Assembly (NCBI GenBank): GCA_003313425.1
Contig: NHZP01000015.1
Location: forward strand, 682,001-746,000
DNA length: 64,000 nt
Reading direction: 5' to 3'
From: Pseudopyrenochaeta lycopersici
Taxonomy: Eukaryota > Ascomycota > Dothideomycetes > Pleosporales > Pseudopyrenochaetaceae
The translations under genes were made by a program, and so were the position numbers. Of this stretch, positions 22,246-33,948 are shown piece after piece. The notes under the pieces were generated by a model. The model was given only the letters and a program-made list of their open reading frames with translations. It did not search any database and had not been told where the DNA came from. The stretch's first letter is position 1. Every line of letters starts with the position of its first letter.

Positions 22246-25200
22246 TTACGCTGCAGGATCGCTCTTTACGTTCAACGGCTCCACGTTCCAGATGCTCTCA
22301 GCATACTCATCGATACACCTGTCACTAGAGAAGAAGCCCATACGTGCCACCGTAGTGATGGTCTTCGTAGTCCACTCCTCTGTGTTCTTGTAGCTCTCAT
22401 CAATGAGCTCCTGCGTCTTGATGTACGACGCAAAGTCATCTGAGACAAGGTAGTAGTCACCATGCTCAACGATGCCGTTGATCAGCGCGGAGAAACCCTC
22501 AGCATCGCCAAATGTGCCGTTGTGGATGTGATCGAAGACGGTCGCGAGTTGAGGATCGAGCTGGTACTGTGAGTACAGATGAGCGTGACGGAGGTCCTCG
22601 ACATCTTCAGCAAGGTTACCGAAGAGGAAGATGTTCTGTTCGCCGATTTCACGGGTGATTTCAATCTAGAATTTGTTAGCTGCTGCTTGTGTAAAATGGA
22701 AAATGAGGATACTTACGTTCGCACCGTCGCAAGTTCCGATGATCAAACCACCATTCAGGCAGAACTTCATGTTGCTCGTACCGCTAGCTTCGGTACCAGC
22801 AGTAGAAATGTGCTCGCTGATGTCGCTCGCAGGGCAGATAATTTCCGCCTTGCTGACGTTATAATCGCCCAAGAAGATAACCTTGAGCGCGTCGCCAACA
22901 TCCTTGTCGTTGTTGACCACATCACCGACCTTATTGATGAGGTGGATGACGGTCTTTGCCATCCAGTATCCTGGCGCAGCCTTACCACCGAAGATTGAGA
23001 CGCGAGGGACAAGCTTCTTCCTCTCCTCGGGAGTCATAGCCTTGATCTGGAGGTAACGGTGAATGACACCGAAGATGTTCAGCTGCTGACGCTTGTACTC
23101 GTGAATTCGCTTAACCTGGACATCGAACAGAGCTGCTGGGTTGACTGTGACACCGTTGTGCTCTTTGATGTGCTGCGCGAGTCGTACCTTGTTGGCGTAC
23201 TTGATCTCACGGAACTCCTTTCGGAACTCCTTGTCGTCGACAAAAGCCTCAAGCTTGTGAAGCAAGGTAAGATCCTTCAAGAAATCGTTTCCACCAAGCT
23301 TTGAAGCAATCAAAGCCGACAGCCTGGGGTTAGCTTGGTGAAGCCATCTTCGGGGTGTGATACCGTTGGTCACGTTAGTGAATTTGTCCGGTCCGTAGAT
23401 CTTGACGAAATCCTTGAAGATGGTAGTCTTAATCAAGTCGGAGTGCAGCTCAGCTACGCCGTTGACTTTGTGTGAGCCGATCAAAGCAAGATAAGCCATG
23501 CGGACCATCTTGGGTTGTGATTCTTCGATAATCGAGACACGGCCGAGCATCTCGCGCTCCTTGGGGAAGTTGCGCTCAACGAATTGAAGGAAGTGCAGGT
23601 TGATGTCGTAGATGATTTGAAGATGGCGAGGGAGGAGATGCTGGAAGAGAGGAACGGACCATTTCTCGAGGGCCTCAGGAAGGACAGTGTGGTTGGTGTA
23701 GCCGAAAGTCTTCTGAACGACTACAAGCTGTTAGCTTTGCTCGAATTCCAAAATTTTGCATAGCTTACTGTTCCACGCATCATCCCAGTCCAAGCCCTCA
23801 ATATCGATCAATATCCTCAAAAGCTCAGGAATAGCGAGCGTTGGGTGGGTATCGTTCAGCTGAATAGCGACCTGATTGGGGAACTCCTTCCAAGCGCGCT
23901 TGCTCTTCTTGAACCGGCGCACGATGTCGTAAAGCGAGGCAGCGCACCAGAAGTACTGCTGCTTCAATCGAAGCTCCTTACCACGCTCAAGGCTATTACT
24001 GTTAGACACATCCCATTCTCACGAAGACTCCACTTACTTGTCGTTCGGGTACAGGACGGCAGAGATGGTCTCAGCGCGCTGCTGGTCAGCTACAGAGCTC
24101 TCGTACTCGCCAGAGTTGAACTTTTGGAAGTCGAATTCGCCGCTAGCGGCTTTGCTGCCCCAAAGACGGAGGTTGTTGCAAGTACCAGTCTTGTATCCAG
24201 GAACTGCACAAGTCAGTCTTTCTAGCTTGACATTATCCCCTTATTGGTCCTTACCTGGGACATCGAAAGCCACAGCTTGGACAATCTCACCACCCTCCCA
24301 CGAGGACTGTTGCTTGCCCTCATCGTCTTGCCAGCGGTTGACGTGACCGTAGAACTGCACATCAACAACAATATCGTGCCTCTGGAACTCCCAGGGGTTG
24401 AAGTCAAGCCAGTAATCTGGAACCTCGACCTGGTATCCGTCGACAATCTCCTGCTTAAAGATACCATAACGGTACCTCAGACCGTATCCCCAGGCGGGGT
24501 AGCTCAGGGAGGCCATGGAGTCGAGGAAGCAGGCGGCAAGACGTCCAAGGCCACCATTACCAAGAGCGGCGTCATGCTCCTGCGAGATGATGTCCTCCAT
24601 GCGGAATCCGAGATCAGCAATACCCTCTGAGAATATGTCAGAGAAGTCAATAAAGGTGGGGAGAGTGATTTAGCTCACTGGTAGCAACATCTTTCTGCTC
24701 AACGTTAAGCATAGCATTGTCCAAAGCTCTGCCCATCAAGAATTCGAGGGAGAGATCTGTACTTGTCAGCCATTATCTCCAAACCAAAACAATAAAAAAA
24801 TAGACTTTGGGCGTGCTCACAGTATATACGCTTCTGGTCTGCGAAAGTCTGACTCTGCTGCGTCTTGTTCCAATCCAGGACCAATCGATCTCTGAAGGCC
24901 AGTGCCGTTCCAGCATAAGCAGCCGATTCATCGCAGTTGAACAGCGAACGCGCGAGGGTCGTCTCGATATGGCGAACAGTTTCTTTCTCGAAGTCTTCAG
25001 CGGTGGTGAATGGCTTGGGCATCTATCACGTCTCTCGTCAGCACCCAAACAATCAACACAAAGCTACCCCGCAATCTGCAGGGAGCCCCAGAATCACCCA
25101 ATTCACTTACAAACTTCCTCCAGGCCTCACGCTGGGGCTCCGGGATGCTCGCTTCAACAGTCTTGATCTCACCGGGGCCAAAACCCGTCACTGTCCTCTT

Positions 25201-25308
25201 GTGCTTGGGACGAGTGAAATTAGCAGGGCCAACGGGCCCCTTAAGGTCAGCAAGCGGGGCACTCGTTGATGGACGCCGCTCGCGAGGAGAGGGATTCGTA
25301 GTAGCCAT
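22246..25308 (-). CDS. GPH1: Glycogen phosphorylase
   Basis: Releases glucose-1-phosphate from glycogen by phosphorolysis, using pyridoxal phosphate. I rebuilt eight exons: 25308-25111, 25022-24821, 24756-24679, 24626-24255, 24203-24038, 23992-23769, 23720-22717 and 22665-22246. The seven introns are 45-88 bp, all GT-AG, and all junctions keep the frame. The product is 887 aa, close to the yeast enzyme. Visible family features are [57 protein letters not shown] and the PLP-binding [10 protein letters not shown] with the lysine at about residue 732. Near the N-terminus, KRTVTGF at residues 37-43 corresponds to the region that carries the regulatory phosphorylation in the yeast enzyme. All catalytic landmarks are present. 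AGGGG stress elements upstream are listed separately. Confidence 0.96.
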
Positions 25309-26716
25309 CTTGAGAATGTCAATCGCAGAGAAACGCGAATTGCTAAGAGAGCGTCGGTGTCGAGGAGGGGATGGCGGGGTAGAGGGGCGAATGGCTGCAG
25401 CTCTAGCAAAAGCAGCGCGGTCGCGGGGTCAAAGGGGAGAGATAGACAAGGAGGAAAGCGCGTGAAGCTTATAAACCCCCCCAAAGAGCTTCAAGGCAGT
25501 GTTTACAAAGCCAAGGTGGGATGGTAACGGGCTGTTTTCCTTGCTGCAGAAACACACCGCTTCACAGACAAGCAAAGACGAGATCACGGCACTGTTAACT
25601 TCCCGAGAATCAGGAGACCATGACGACAAACGATACACTCTGGTAGCGCGGGGAAGGGCCAAACTGACAGTTAGCAGCAGCTGTTGAGGATCGATATGCG
25701 GCTTTCATGCACGCCTCAACGAACCACCAGGGAACTGAGACGTAGCGGGGTAGGCGTAACCAGCCAAAACCCACTCCAAGTCACGCCGCGACGCGCAAAA
25801 CCCTAGCTAGCGCGCACCTGCGTGCAGAAGCGTATTGAACATTGGCTCCTGTCACGTCTTAGCTAACCGCTCCGCGACGTTTCGTGATGGCCAGACTCGA
25901 GGGAGCAAGAGGAAATGACGTCGTTGTACTAGGGAGCTCCGGGTATTCATGCATGCCCCTCCACACCTTTTTGCTTTCTCCATCTGGAGCAACCACGAGA
26001 CGGGATGAGGCTTGCACTCGCTAGGCTCCTCACAACTTGGGCGCCGTTGCAATTGACAGTGGGGGAAATACAACAGTGTGGCGACTGGCTGAGGCGTAGC
26101 ATAATTTTAGAGCTGTTGAGTGGCCGTGAAGACAAAAGTCCAAGTGACCCATGCCCTATTTAGTTAAACATATAACCCTCTAACCCAAACAGGATCAACT
26201 ATGGAAATCTTTCAGCGATGACTCGGCCAACGCCGTTAAGCTTTGTATAAACGACGTGGAAGTAAGATGGAAAGCGCATTTAGATTCATTGAGCCTAGCG
26301 CTACACACAAAGCCAATGCGGACTCACCGCAAAAAACAACGGGGGTGTAAGAATCCTCCCATGTCCGAAATAGGGTATTATGCAAACAATGCAGTCAAAT
26401 GGATTACCATGTCAGCCAGTCCCAGGCCAGCAACTTTGATTCTCCCCGCACCAGAAAGTTCAGTCACACGGGTTGCTCACGAGCAAACCCGCTGTGAGCC
26501 CAAGCACCTCACAGAGAAAAAGCCTATGCAGATGTGCGCCAGTTTACGCCCCAAAAAAAAATGCGTTGATGAGATTGGAAAGCAATGAAAATGCCGGAAA
26601 GGATGTGGGTATCGTAACGCGAACGCTGGATGATAGATGCAGGATGTGTGTCGGCGCCAAGACCTCATAAAGCTACGCAAAATATATCGCAATGAGTCGA
26701 GCAGAACCTCGCCGAT
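25309..26716. other. Intergenic, promoter of glycogen phosphorylase
   Basis: Upstream region of glycogen phosphorylase and 3' flank of the cyclin-like gene, both on the minus strand. Holds the STRE-like cluster listed separately. Other frames are unsupported. Confidence 0.5.
25366..25437 (-). promoter_or_regulatory. Cluster of three STRE-like AGGGG/CCCCT elements
   Basis: AGGGG occurs at 25366-25370, 25383-25387 and 25433-25437 on the plus strand, which is CCCCT read towards the glycogen phosphorylase start, 58-129 bp upstream of its ATG. In yeast the stress regulators Msn2/Msn4 bind this pentamer and induce GPH1, and mould homologues use similar sites. The motif is short and the region is G-rich, so chance is possible. 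Confidence 0.4.
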
Positions 26717-27800
26717 TCATGGGCTTGGCTCGGGAGTCTGAACACCGTGGCTCCAGACTCCAGTTCCCGCAAGACTCAAGGACAGGTTGCGACATCGTTC
26801 CTGCTTTGCAGTGGCCTTGTCTTCGATGGCAACGGTCGGAACCCAAGTCGACTTGGCAAGCTGCATAGCTCGCAATCGTCGTTGCACTCTGTCTTCAGAA
26901 ATGCGGAAAAGGCCATAGTCCATGTCTTGGAGTATCGCACGCTTGCTCGATTCAAGCTCTTGCACAGTGAAGCTTCCATCGCTCTCGTGTACCGCCCAGT
27001 GCTTCGAGGACCTCAGCCGATCGACCAGGAAGCCATGTGCAAGGGAGAGTGCAGCAAGGACGATGACGTCGGGACTCACATGGACATTCTGCCTGGAGTC
27101 GGTGATGAGAAAGTTTTTGAGGTCCCTCGCGTAGTCAGACGGTGCAAGAGCATCTCGCCATGTCGCCGCAAAACGAGAAGACAATGCGTCGAGAATGCAC
27201 GCGCTAAAGGCGACGATTTCATCCGGCAAAGAGGCCCGTTCCAAGAATCCTCGTATCACCGACGCATGAGGTCGGTGGGTGGAGACATTGAGTGGGACAA
27301 GGTTGGCAAGGTGGGTTGCGTATACTAAACATAGTAGTTAGCATCATGCCAAATTTATCAAGTGGCAAGGACTGATGGCTTTAACGAGAGAGCTGATCGA
27401 TCGGCAGGGACAGCCTATTAAGTGGAGCGGGTGGGAAAAAAAGGAGGTTTGCGTTGATTGACGAATGACGTCGGAAGACACCGCGTATGCAGGGGAAACA
27501 TCGCTCCGCCGGCCGGTCCGACTCAGCCATGAAAACCAACATCCAACATTCCAGACGCAGTGAAACAACAAGTGACATCAGAGAAGAGAACTGACCTTCA
27601 AGTTCTGGAGAGTTGGCGTTGATGGCCGTGTTGTCGTGTGCTTGTGACGATGGTACTGGCGATGCTCGGTTTGGTATGGCGTGCTCCTTTGCTGGAGGAG
27701 GGGTAGGTAGGTTCGACAAAGGAACATAACTCGCAAAGTATTTATCCAGCTCCTCGTCCGTCATGTCACTGTTGACCGAGAGTGCTGGAGAGAAGTCCAT
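26717..27800 (-). CDS. Cyclin-like protein (Pho80/Pcl-type fold)
   Basis: Exons 27800-27596 and 27324-26717 give 270 aa, with one 271-bp intron that begins with an unusual GTCAGT donor and ends after GCTAACT...TTTAG. The junction gives EGVYATHLANLVPLNV in frame. Residues about 70-220 look like a cyclin box: ASVIRGFLERASLPDEIVAF, CILDALSSRF, then VSPDVIVLAALSLAHGFLVD and later LESSKRAILQDMDYGLFRIS, where the order of helices fits Pho80/Pcl-like cyclins. The first 65 residues are Pro/Ser-rich with an acidic DEELDKYF. The long intron and long upstream region fit a regulated gene. A partner CDK and the pathway are not evident from the sequence. Confidence 0.6.
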
Positions 27801-30337
27801 CTTTGTGGACCTCTCAAAGCAGATCGAGAAAGAACGGCTTTATAGAGACCAAGTTTGCCGTGTCGTCGCAGCGCGCAGGCCGGCAAAGCGTAAGCGAGAA
27901 AGCTCCGTGGAATGAATTGCTCGTGAAAGTCAGAGTCGTAGATCGTCGAGTCGTTTGGCGTGAAGCGAAACCAAGCAGTGCAGTCGGAATAGTCGTCACA
28001 GGGGAGAAGAGCCCAAAACACGAGGGAGCTCTCAGCCATATATACACATGCGGCCAAAGGCTCGAAACGGTGAAAGCGGCTGACGGTCGCTTTTCGCTAC
28101 AGTAGCCCCCTTCCCTGGAGCGGACTCCCTGCCGTGCCACTTCACACACCAGGGCTTTTTCGCCAACGCCAGCTGCGAACTTGGCGAGCTGTGCGCAATG
28201 CAGGTGCATCAGACTATACTATGGCGTGTGCGTTGCATCAGCGAAAAATTGGGAAATGCAGCCGCCGCAGTGCCAGAATAAGAACGTCGGTGTTTCGGCT
28301 GCCCACGCAAGTTTGGTACGTGCGAGAAACACTGGTACTCTACATGTTTTGTTGTTTCGTGAGTGCAGAAATAGAGTCTCAGGTGCCGTGTACAAAATAA
28401 TTCCGCCTGCATGTGAAAACAGTACGTCGATGTTGCAAGTTATATGGCTTGGTACGCAATCGCAATATATCGTAGATCACCATCTGCCGCCAACACTCTA
28501 CATAGAGCATGTGCGATCGTTGATACTCTTCATTTGGCAGCTGCGGTATCGAAGCGATGGAAATCTAATAATCCACACAAACCTTGTATATACAGCAATC
28601 TCGCATCGCCATGTCTCCGAAAAGCTTGAGTGGGTTTACCGCGGACACGAGCGCGTTCCGTTCATCGGTGGCTTGCAACGGGCTGATAGACAATAGAGGG
28701 CCTGGCCGCTAGAACGAACAATAGTGTGCATGTTTCATTTACCGTACTTCGCGATGCCAGCAGTTCCCAAGCACCTGGAATCGAGCTCATAGTACATGAC
28801 CAGTTACATGTCACGCACAAGAACCTGGTTCTCCGAGCCATCTCCATTCACGACTCCAGCATCAGCCGATATGCCTTGGGCGTTCGAGATCGCGCTGACA
28901 GTTGTGCTGCTACCTGCCCTGCATTAGCCCCAGCTATCCATCAGTTAGTATCGCCATCACGCCACGCCGCTGACATCTCTGGCACCGCGACAGCAACAAT
29001 TCTCTTCACCGCCATTATCACATCGCGTACTTCCGCACCCAGATTCCTCGCACCAAGCTGCATTACGGGACCTCGGATGCATTCCTGATCCGTACCAAGG
29101 CTCGACAGCCGAATTCGTTGCCTGAACCCCACATCCCAAGCAGCCCCATCAAGCCATAAGCAGTCGCTTATCCGTTTGCCAAAACCAAAAGAAAAGGTTT
29201 CAAAACTATGTCCAAGCCATTTGGGCAAAGCCCAGGAATCGCATCAGGAACATGACAGCTCCAAGATGCAAACCGCTGGATCCTCTATGCACAATACCCA
29301 CCTGCTAAGCCTCAACGTGCACTATCCCCCCTCCCTCTCTCCCCATATCTCCATCATTCCCCCTTTCCACAATGCACGACTCAAGCCGAAACAGACGCTC
29401 CAAAGGTCCACGCGTTACGAGGCCGAAAAGTGCAGAGAATGCAAAAATGGTTCAGACGGCACTTTGACCCCATCCATAGTCCTTTACTTTGGGGCACGGA
29501 GTGGAGCATTTCGATACTGCGTGCATGCGCTTGTTCCGGCGCATCCACTCGCATTGGAACGCACTGGACATAGCACGTACGCAACGCACAAAGTCCATCT
29601 AGGTGAGGCGATACATTATACACTACGGCATATGACAGCGGGCTCTTGCATGGAGTGCCTGGATGTGCATGGAAAACGCTTTAATCCAGAAGGAGCGGTC
29701 AGAGCAAGGATTCAGAGCATGTGCGTCAAGGCTGACGCCCATCTCGTGCTGAAGGTAGTTTGTAGAGGTCTTCTATTATTGTTCCGAGATTGGTAAGACT
29801 CTACCAAGTATTCAAACAATGTGGGCGCGCAGGGGGAGGAGCTGTTCTTTTTAGTGGCTTTGCGACTCCACAGCTGAAGTACCAGCCGCACCCATGTTCG
29901 CATCGAGTTCCCGCTTGAACGCAAGCTCTCGACCGCAGCAGAAGTGTACTAGATGGCTGATGCAACGACGACCAAAAATAAGTGACATTGGATTGCGAAC
30001 ATCAGAACCTTGAACACCGCACCTCTATAGCTGAAATGCTCATAGCTAAAATCCATCGTGACCGTTTCCGACATCGGCCATCATTTGTATTGCTTTTCAT
30101 ACTACCTTCACACCCTCCCGCTCGCTCAAGTCCACACCGTGCATGCTAGGGATATCGTCTACAAACAAGCAACGACAGTGTCGCTTGTTCAATAAGTATT
30201 CCCAGTCGCAACCAAGAATCTCATTGACCCTCATGACTGCCGTATCATCGTCAGGATTCATACCATAGGACCCCCAATGGGTATATTGCCCGCTAGCCGT
30301 TGGGAGGTAGGTTGTTGTCGTACGTTGGTCGAAACGC
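27801..30337. other. Long intergenic region (2.5 kb)
   Basis: Upstream region of the minus-strand cyclin-like gene and 3' flank of the TMEM33-like gene. Plus-strand frames of up to 206 codons here open with non-ATG codons and have no protein-like pattern. One point of note is a CT-rich tract at about 29327-29367 directly before an ATG at 29372, which opens a 31-codon basic frame ending at 29467. This looks like a fungal leader but cannot be extended. No tRNA or repeat seen. Confidence 0.4.
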
Positions 30338-31232
30338 TTACTGCGCCTTCTTGGGAGCGGCACCAGGCTGTCCACCGACGTACTTGCGGATGTCGGTCGC
30401 ATCAGCAGCCTGACGGATGACACCCTTGAATGTGGTCCAGCCTTGACGAGCAGCAGGTGGGGTGCTCTGGTTAGCAAGCTGAGCATCAATGCGAGCTGTG
30501 ACCTGGAAAATTGCCTCCTGGACAAAGCTGCTCTGAGCAACGCGGGCGCGGAAGAAGACGGTGTACACAACAAGCAGGATCCATGAGCCCTTCTGGAAAA
30601 GAAGCGCAGATCCGAGAACGCGGAACCACAAGGCGATTTCAAGCAAGGCAACGAGCGTCATGGAGCCATCATAGTACTCCTTGACGAACCTGCCAATGGC
30701 CTCAGAGGCGGCAGAGCTTTGCGGCTTGGAGCCAGCGGGACCTGCGGCAGCCGGAGGCTGGATGGTGGGCAGCAAGTTTGAGCGAACATAGGTAGCGACG
30801 TGGAAGACAGAGTAAACAGCAAAGGGAAGTACGGCCAGCGGGATCTGGCGCGAGAAGAGCCATACAAGCGCCATGACTGGGGTGTTGTCAGCCTGAGCTG
30901 CGGGGAAACCGAAGCTCCAGAAACTTACTTAGGTACTGCACATTCTCATCAGCAGCAAGGGAAATCACACCGCCTTGCTTCCCTGCCCTCATGCGGGCAC
31001 GGTATGCCTTGTAGACGACAATGCCGTACGTGACGCAGGCAGACAGGAAGGCCACACGATACGAGAAGGCAGCCCATTTCGAGTAGTAGTTGAAGGTAAT
31101 GTAGGACAAGCTGTACCGAATGGTAGCGAGCAGCAGGGTCACATGTCCGGCGAACCAGGCAAACTGGAGAGTCTGCGCGAGGGCGGCAAGGCGCTGGCCC
31201 AGCGGGAGGGAGGCCGGCGGTGGAGGGGGCAT
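30338..31232 (-). CDS. POM33: TMEM33/Pom33-family membrane protein
   Basis: Exons 31232-30929 and 30876-30338 give 280 aa, with a 52-bp intron (GTAAGT...CCCCAG) in frame. After a Pro-rich start (MPPPPPASLPLGQRL) come four hydrophobic segments: a first with FAWFAGHVTLLLATIRYSL, a second with YRVAFLSACVTYGIVVYK, a third with VWLFSRQIPLAVLPFAVYS and a fourth with LVALLEIALWFRVLGSALLF. The segment YVRSNLLPTIQ and the C-terminal amphipathic part are as in TMEM33, yeast Pom33/Per33 and fission yeast Tts1. These proteins shape ER tubules and help nuclear pore assembly. The length fits an intact gene. Pom33 and its paralogue Per33 cannot be told apart here. Confidence 0.85.
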
Positions 31233-32269
31233 GGTAGGATTTCGGGATTTCGAAAGCTGTCGTGTGGGCTACGTAATGGGTAGCTTAGCTGTCAGCGAAG
31301 CTCGAGAAAGGCGGGCGGAGCTTCCAATATACAATTGGAAGTCAGGTGAAGCTGCCTGACAGGTGTCTGCTGCCTTGTGGAGGGCGGAGATGCAATCTGT
31401 CAAGAGCGGTGGCTGGGTGTCGACTTCGGCCCTCGGGACCCGCTGAGGATACTGGCTCGCAGTGCGTGACCCAAGGAATCGGCTTACCGGTGAGGATAAA
31501 AGGCCCGAGGCGGGGCGGGGCGTTCACAGCACGTTGGGCAATATTAATGGGAGAAGACTGAGGGTGCAGTGACGGCGGAAGGGCGTCTTTGTAGCGTGAG
31601 AAAGCGGGCACGCAAACCAGAATTCGGGCGTTTGGATGGTGACGAAATGCCTTGTCGCTGGTCGCTCCCACTCCTGCCGGCCGTGCACAAGCCCCTCGGC
31701 GCACAAACCCCTACAGCACCCTGGCGATCCTCAGCCGCCGACAAGGCGACCATGTGCCGGCGCGTTCACTCTTTTCGCGGGCATGCTTGTCTTAGGCATG
31801 ATGTCGTCATACCACTCATTCCTCAAAACACAGGGCCACATCGTCACATGTCAGGATCCGTGTCTTGCCCACAAATGAAATTCGCTGCTAGAATGATCTG
31901 TAGAATACATGAAAAAGAAGCTACCCGACACTCCTCGCTGCACCCCGAGCACTACAGCTGCCCGCTACTAAATAATAGAAAATGTCGAAGGAAAAGCAAG
32001 GGAACCGGAAGGAGCGCAAAGATGTTGGTATCAATCAACAATCCGGACAAACTGCACCAAGAGATGACACCGCTGTCCTTTCGCCCCCAAAAATCGCACC
32101 GCTGTGTATTGTCCCGTTTGGCCGATAGCACCCAGTGGTATCGTCAGCCGGCATTATATTAAACAAGGTCTGGTAAGAGGGAGGAGAGAACGCAGAAGAG
32201 GCTTTTGAGCGGTGCGAGTCGTCCAAAACAGGGAGAGAAAGCACGAACCGAACGCCATGCTGCCAGGGT
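31233..32269. other. Intergenic region
   Basis: Upstream region of the TMEM33-like gene and 3' flank of the septin. GC-rich frames at 31342-31704 (minus) and 31569-32162 (plus) overlap one another and show no recognisable content. No other structure seen. Confidence 0.5.
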
Positions 32270-33948
32270 TTAACGGAGGGAGAATCCCTTCCTCTTGCCC
32301 TTCTCTTCGAGCGGTCTGCCTGACTCGATGCGTGCCTTCTTCTCCTCGAGTTCTTGTCGTTGTCGGTCCAGTTGGTCCTTCATCTCCTTGTGTCGTGCGT
32401 AGAGCTCCTCTTCGCTCTGTCGCAATTTGCTCTCCTTTTCCTGCACCTTTTGCTGGAACACCATCTTCATCTCCATCTCCATCTTCTGGAGCTTCTGCTC
32501 GTGCAACGAGCGCTCCTCCTCCTGCTTGACGGCAGGGTTGACCTCCTTGAACACGCTTGAGTCTTGCTGAATACCCATGAGCGCGAGCTTCTCGGAGCGG
32601 TAGTTCTCGTAGAGAGCGTTGTTGGTGTTCTCCTTGAGCTCTTCCATGTGGGTGCGAATGAGCATCTGTCGCAGCTTGACGAAATCGCAGTGCTCCTCGT
32701 TGTCAACCTCGACAACACCCCATGGTAGCTGACGTCCGCGGACCTTGCGGCCGTCAGGCGTGGTGACCTCGGTGTTTGAACCCACAACGGCGAAAGGCAC
32801 CTTGGCCATGATCTCCTGGTTCTCTGCGATCGTCTCCTCGTCGTCAAGCTCATATCGTGGTCCCTCGAAGATCTGAATCTTGTGGTAGTTGATGTCGGCA
32901 AGAATCTGCATCTGTCAGCACAAGCACAAGTATGACGCGCAGTCCGCTTACCCTCTTCTTGTACTTATCAATCTCATCGTCCGTAACGGTGTCAGCCTTG
33001 GCAATGACAGGAATAAGGTTGACCTTGTTGTGAAGCTTCTTCATCACCTCAATGTCCAGGGGCTTCAGAGAGTGGCCAGTGGGCTGGATGAAGTAGACAA
33101 CGGCATGAATGCGGTTGTCGACGATGTTCATGCGGTTGACCTTGTTCTCAGCGTCCAAGTACGCATCGAATCGCTGCTCGATGTTCTTGACAATAGGGTC
33201 CCACGACTCATCATTGTTGATGAAGTCACCGAAGCCGGGTGTGTCAACAACGGTCAGCCTCAGGCGGACACCGTTCTCCTCAATGTCGGCGCTGATGGAC
33301 TGTATCGAGACAGTCTTGGAGATGTCGAGGCTCGGGGGCTTGCGCTCCTTCGGGGGGTACAGCGAAGTGTTGAACAGCGTGTTTACGAGGGTTGACTTGC
33401 CGAGTCCAGACTCGCCTGCATGCCATGGTTAATAGTGTTCACAGCTCACTTCGCAGGTGTATACATACCGACAACCATGACGTTAAAGTTGAAACCCTTG
33501 CGCACACTCTTACGGTGCCATTGGTTGGGCAGATTTGCGAAACCAACATAGCCGGTGAGCTTCCTGCGCACAATGTTCATGTCGTTCGCCAGGGCAGCTG
33601 CAGCCTTGGGGTTCTTCGCTGTGACCGTCTGAGGCGCTGGAGAGTGTCCGTTAGCCATGGAGAGCGTTTGATCCATGTCGAAGCCATTGGAAGACGTCGG
33701 GGGCGATGGAGACGCACGCGTAGGAGGGGCGGGAGATGCGCCGTTTGTTTCTGTTACAAACATTAGCCCCTGTCAGGAAAGGAAGGCAGCGTGGCTGCCG
33801 ACCACAGCAACATCAACGGGTGTCAGAACTGCATTGACGCTGCCGCACAGTCTCTTTGCTGCATGTGTGCCTGAGCGTGCGAGCAGTCCCGCAGCGTGTG
33901 ACAGCGGTCCATGTCGCCGAATGAGGTCGGGGAGAGATCCTTACCCAT
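32270..33948 (-). CDS. CDC3: Septin, Cdc3/AspB type
   Basis: GTP-binding filament protein of septin rings at septa, hyphal tips and branch points. Exons are 33948-33945 (only ATGG), 33750-33469, 33415-32952 and 32905-32270, giving 461 aa. The introns are 194, 53 and 46 bp. The P-loop GESGLGKST spans the junction of exons 2 and 3. DTPGFGD (G3) and AKAD (G4) are present, as is the septin unique element near the end of the GTPase part. The N-terminus carries [17 protein letters not shown], typical of the Cdc3/AspB group, after a Pro/Ser-rich leader. The last 110 residues are a heptad-like coiled coil ([18 protein letters not shown]). The last intron has two possible acceptors six bases apart (exon 4 starting at 32905 or 32911), which would add Met-Gln. 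Confidence 0.93.

Noticed and set aside
22272..24630. Long plus-strand frames opposite glycogen phosphorylase
   Set aside because: Antisense shadows of a well supported eight-exon gene.
29176..29796. 206-codon plus-strand frame
   Set aside because: It opens with a non-ATG codon, has no ordered hydrophobic or charged pattern and no homologous feel; long by chance in a GC-balanced gap.
31569..32162. 197-codon plus-strand frame and overlapping minus frames at 31342-31753
   Set aside because: All frames of this GC-rich stretch are open together, which points to composition and not to coding.
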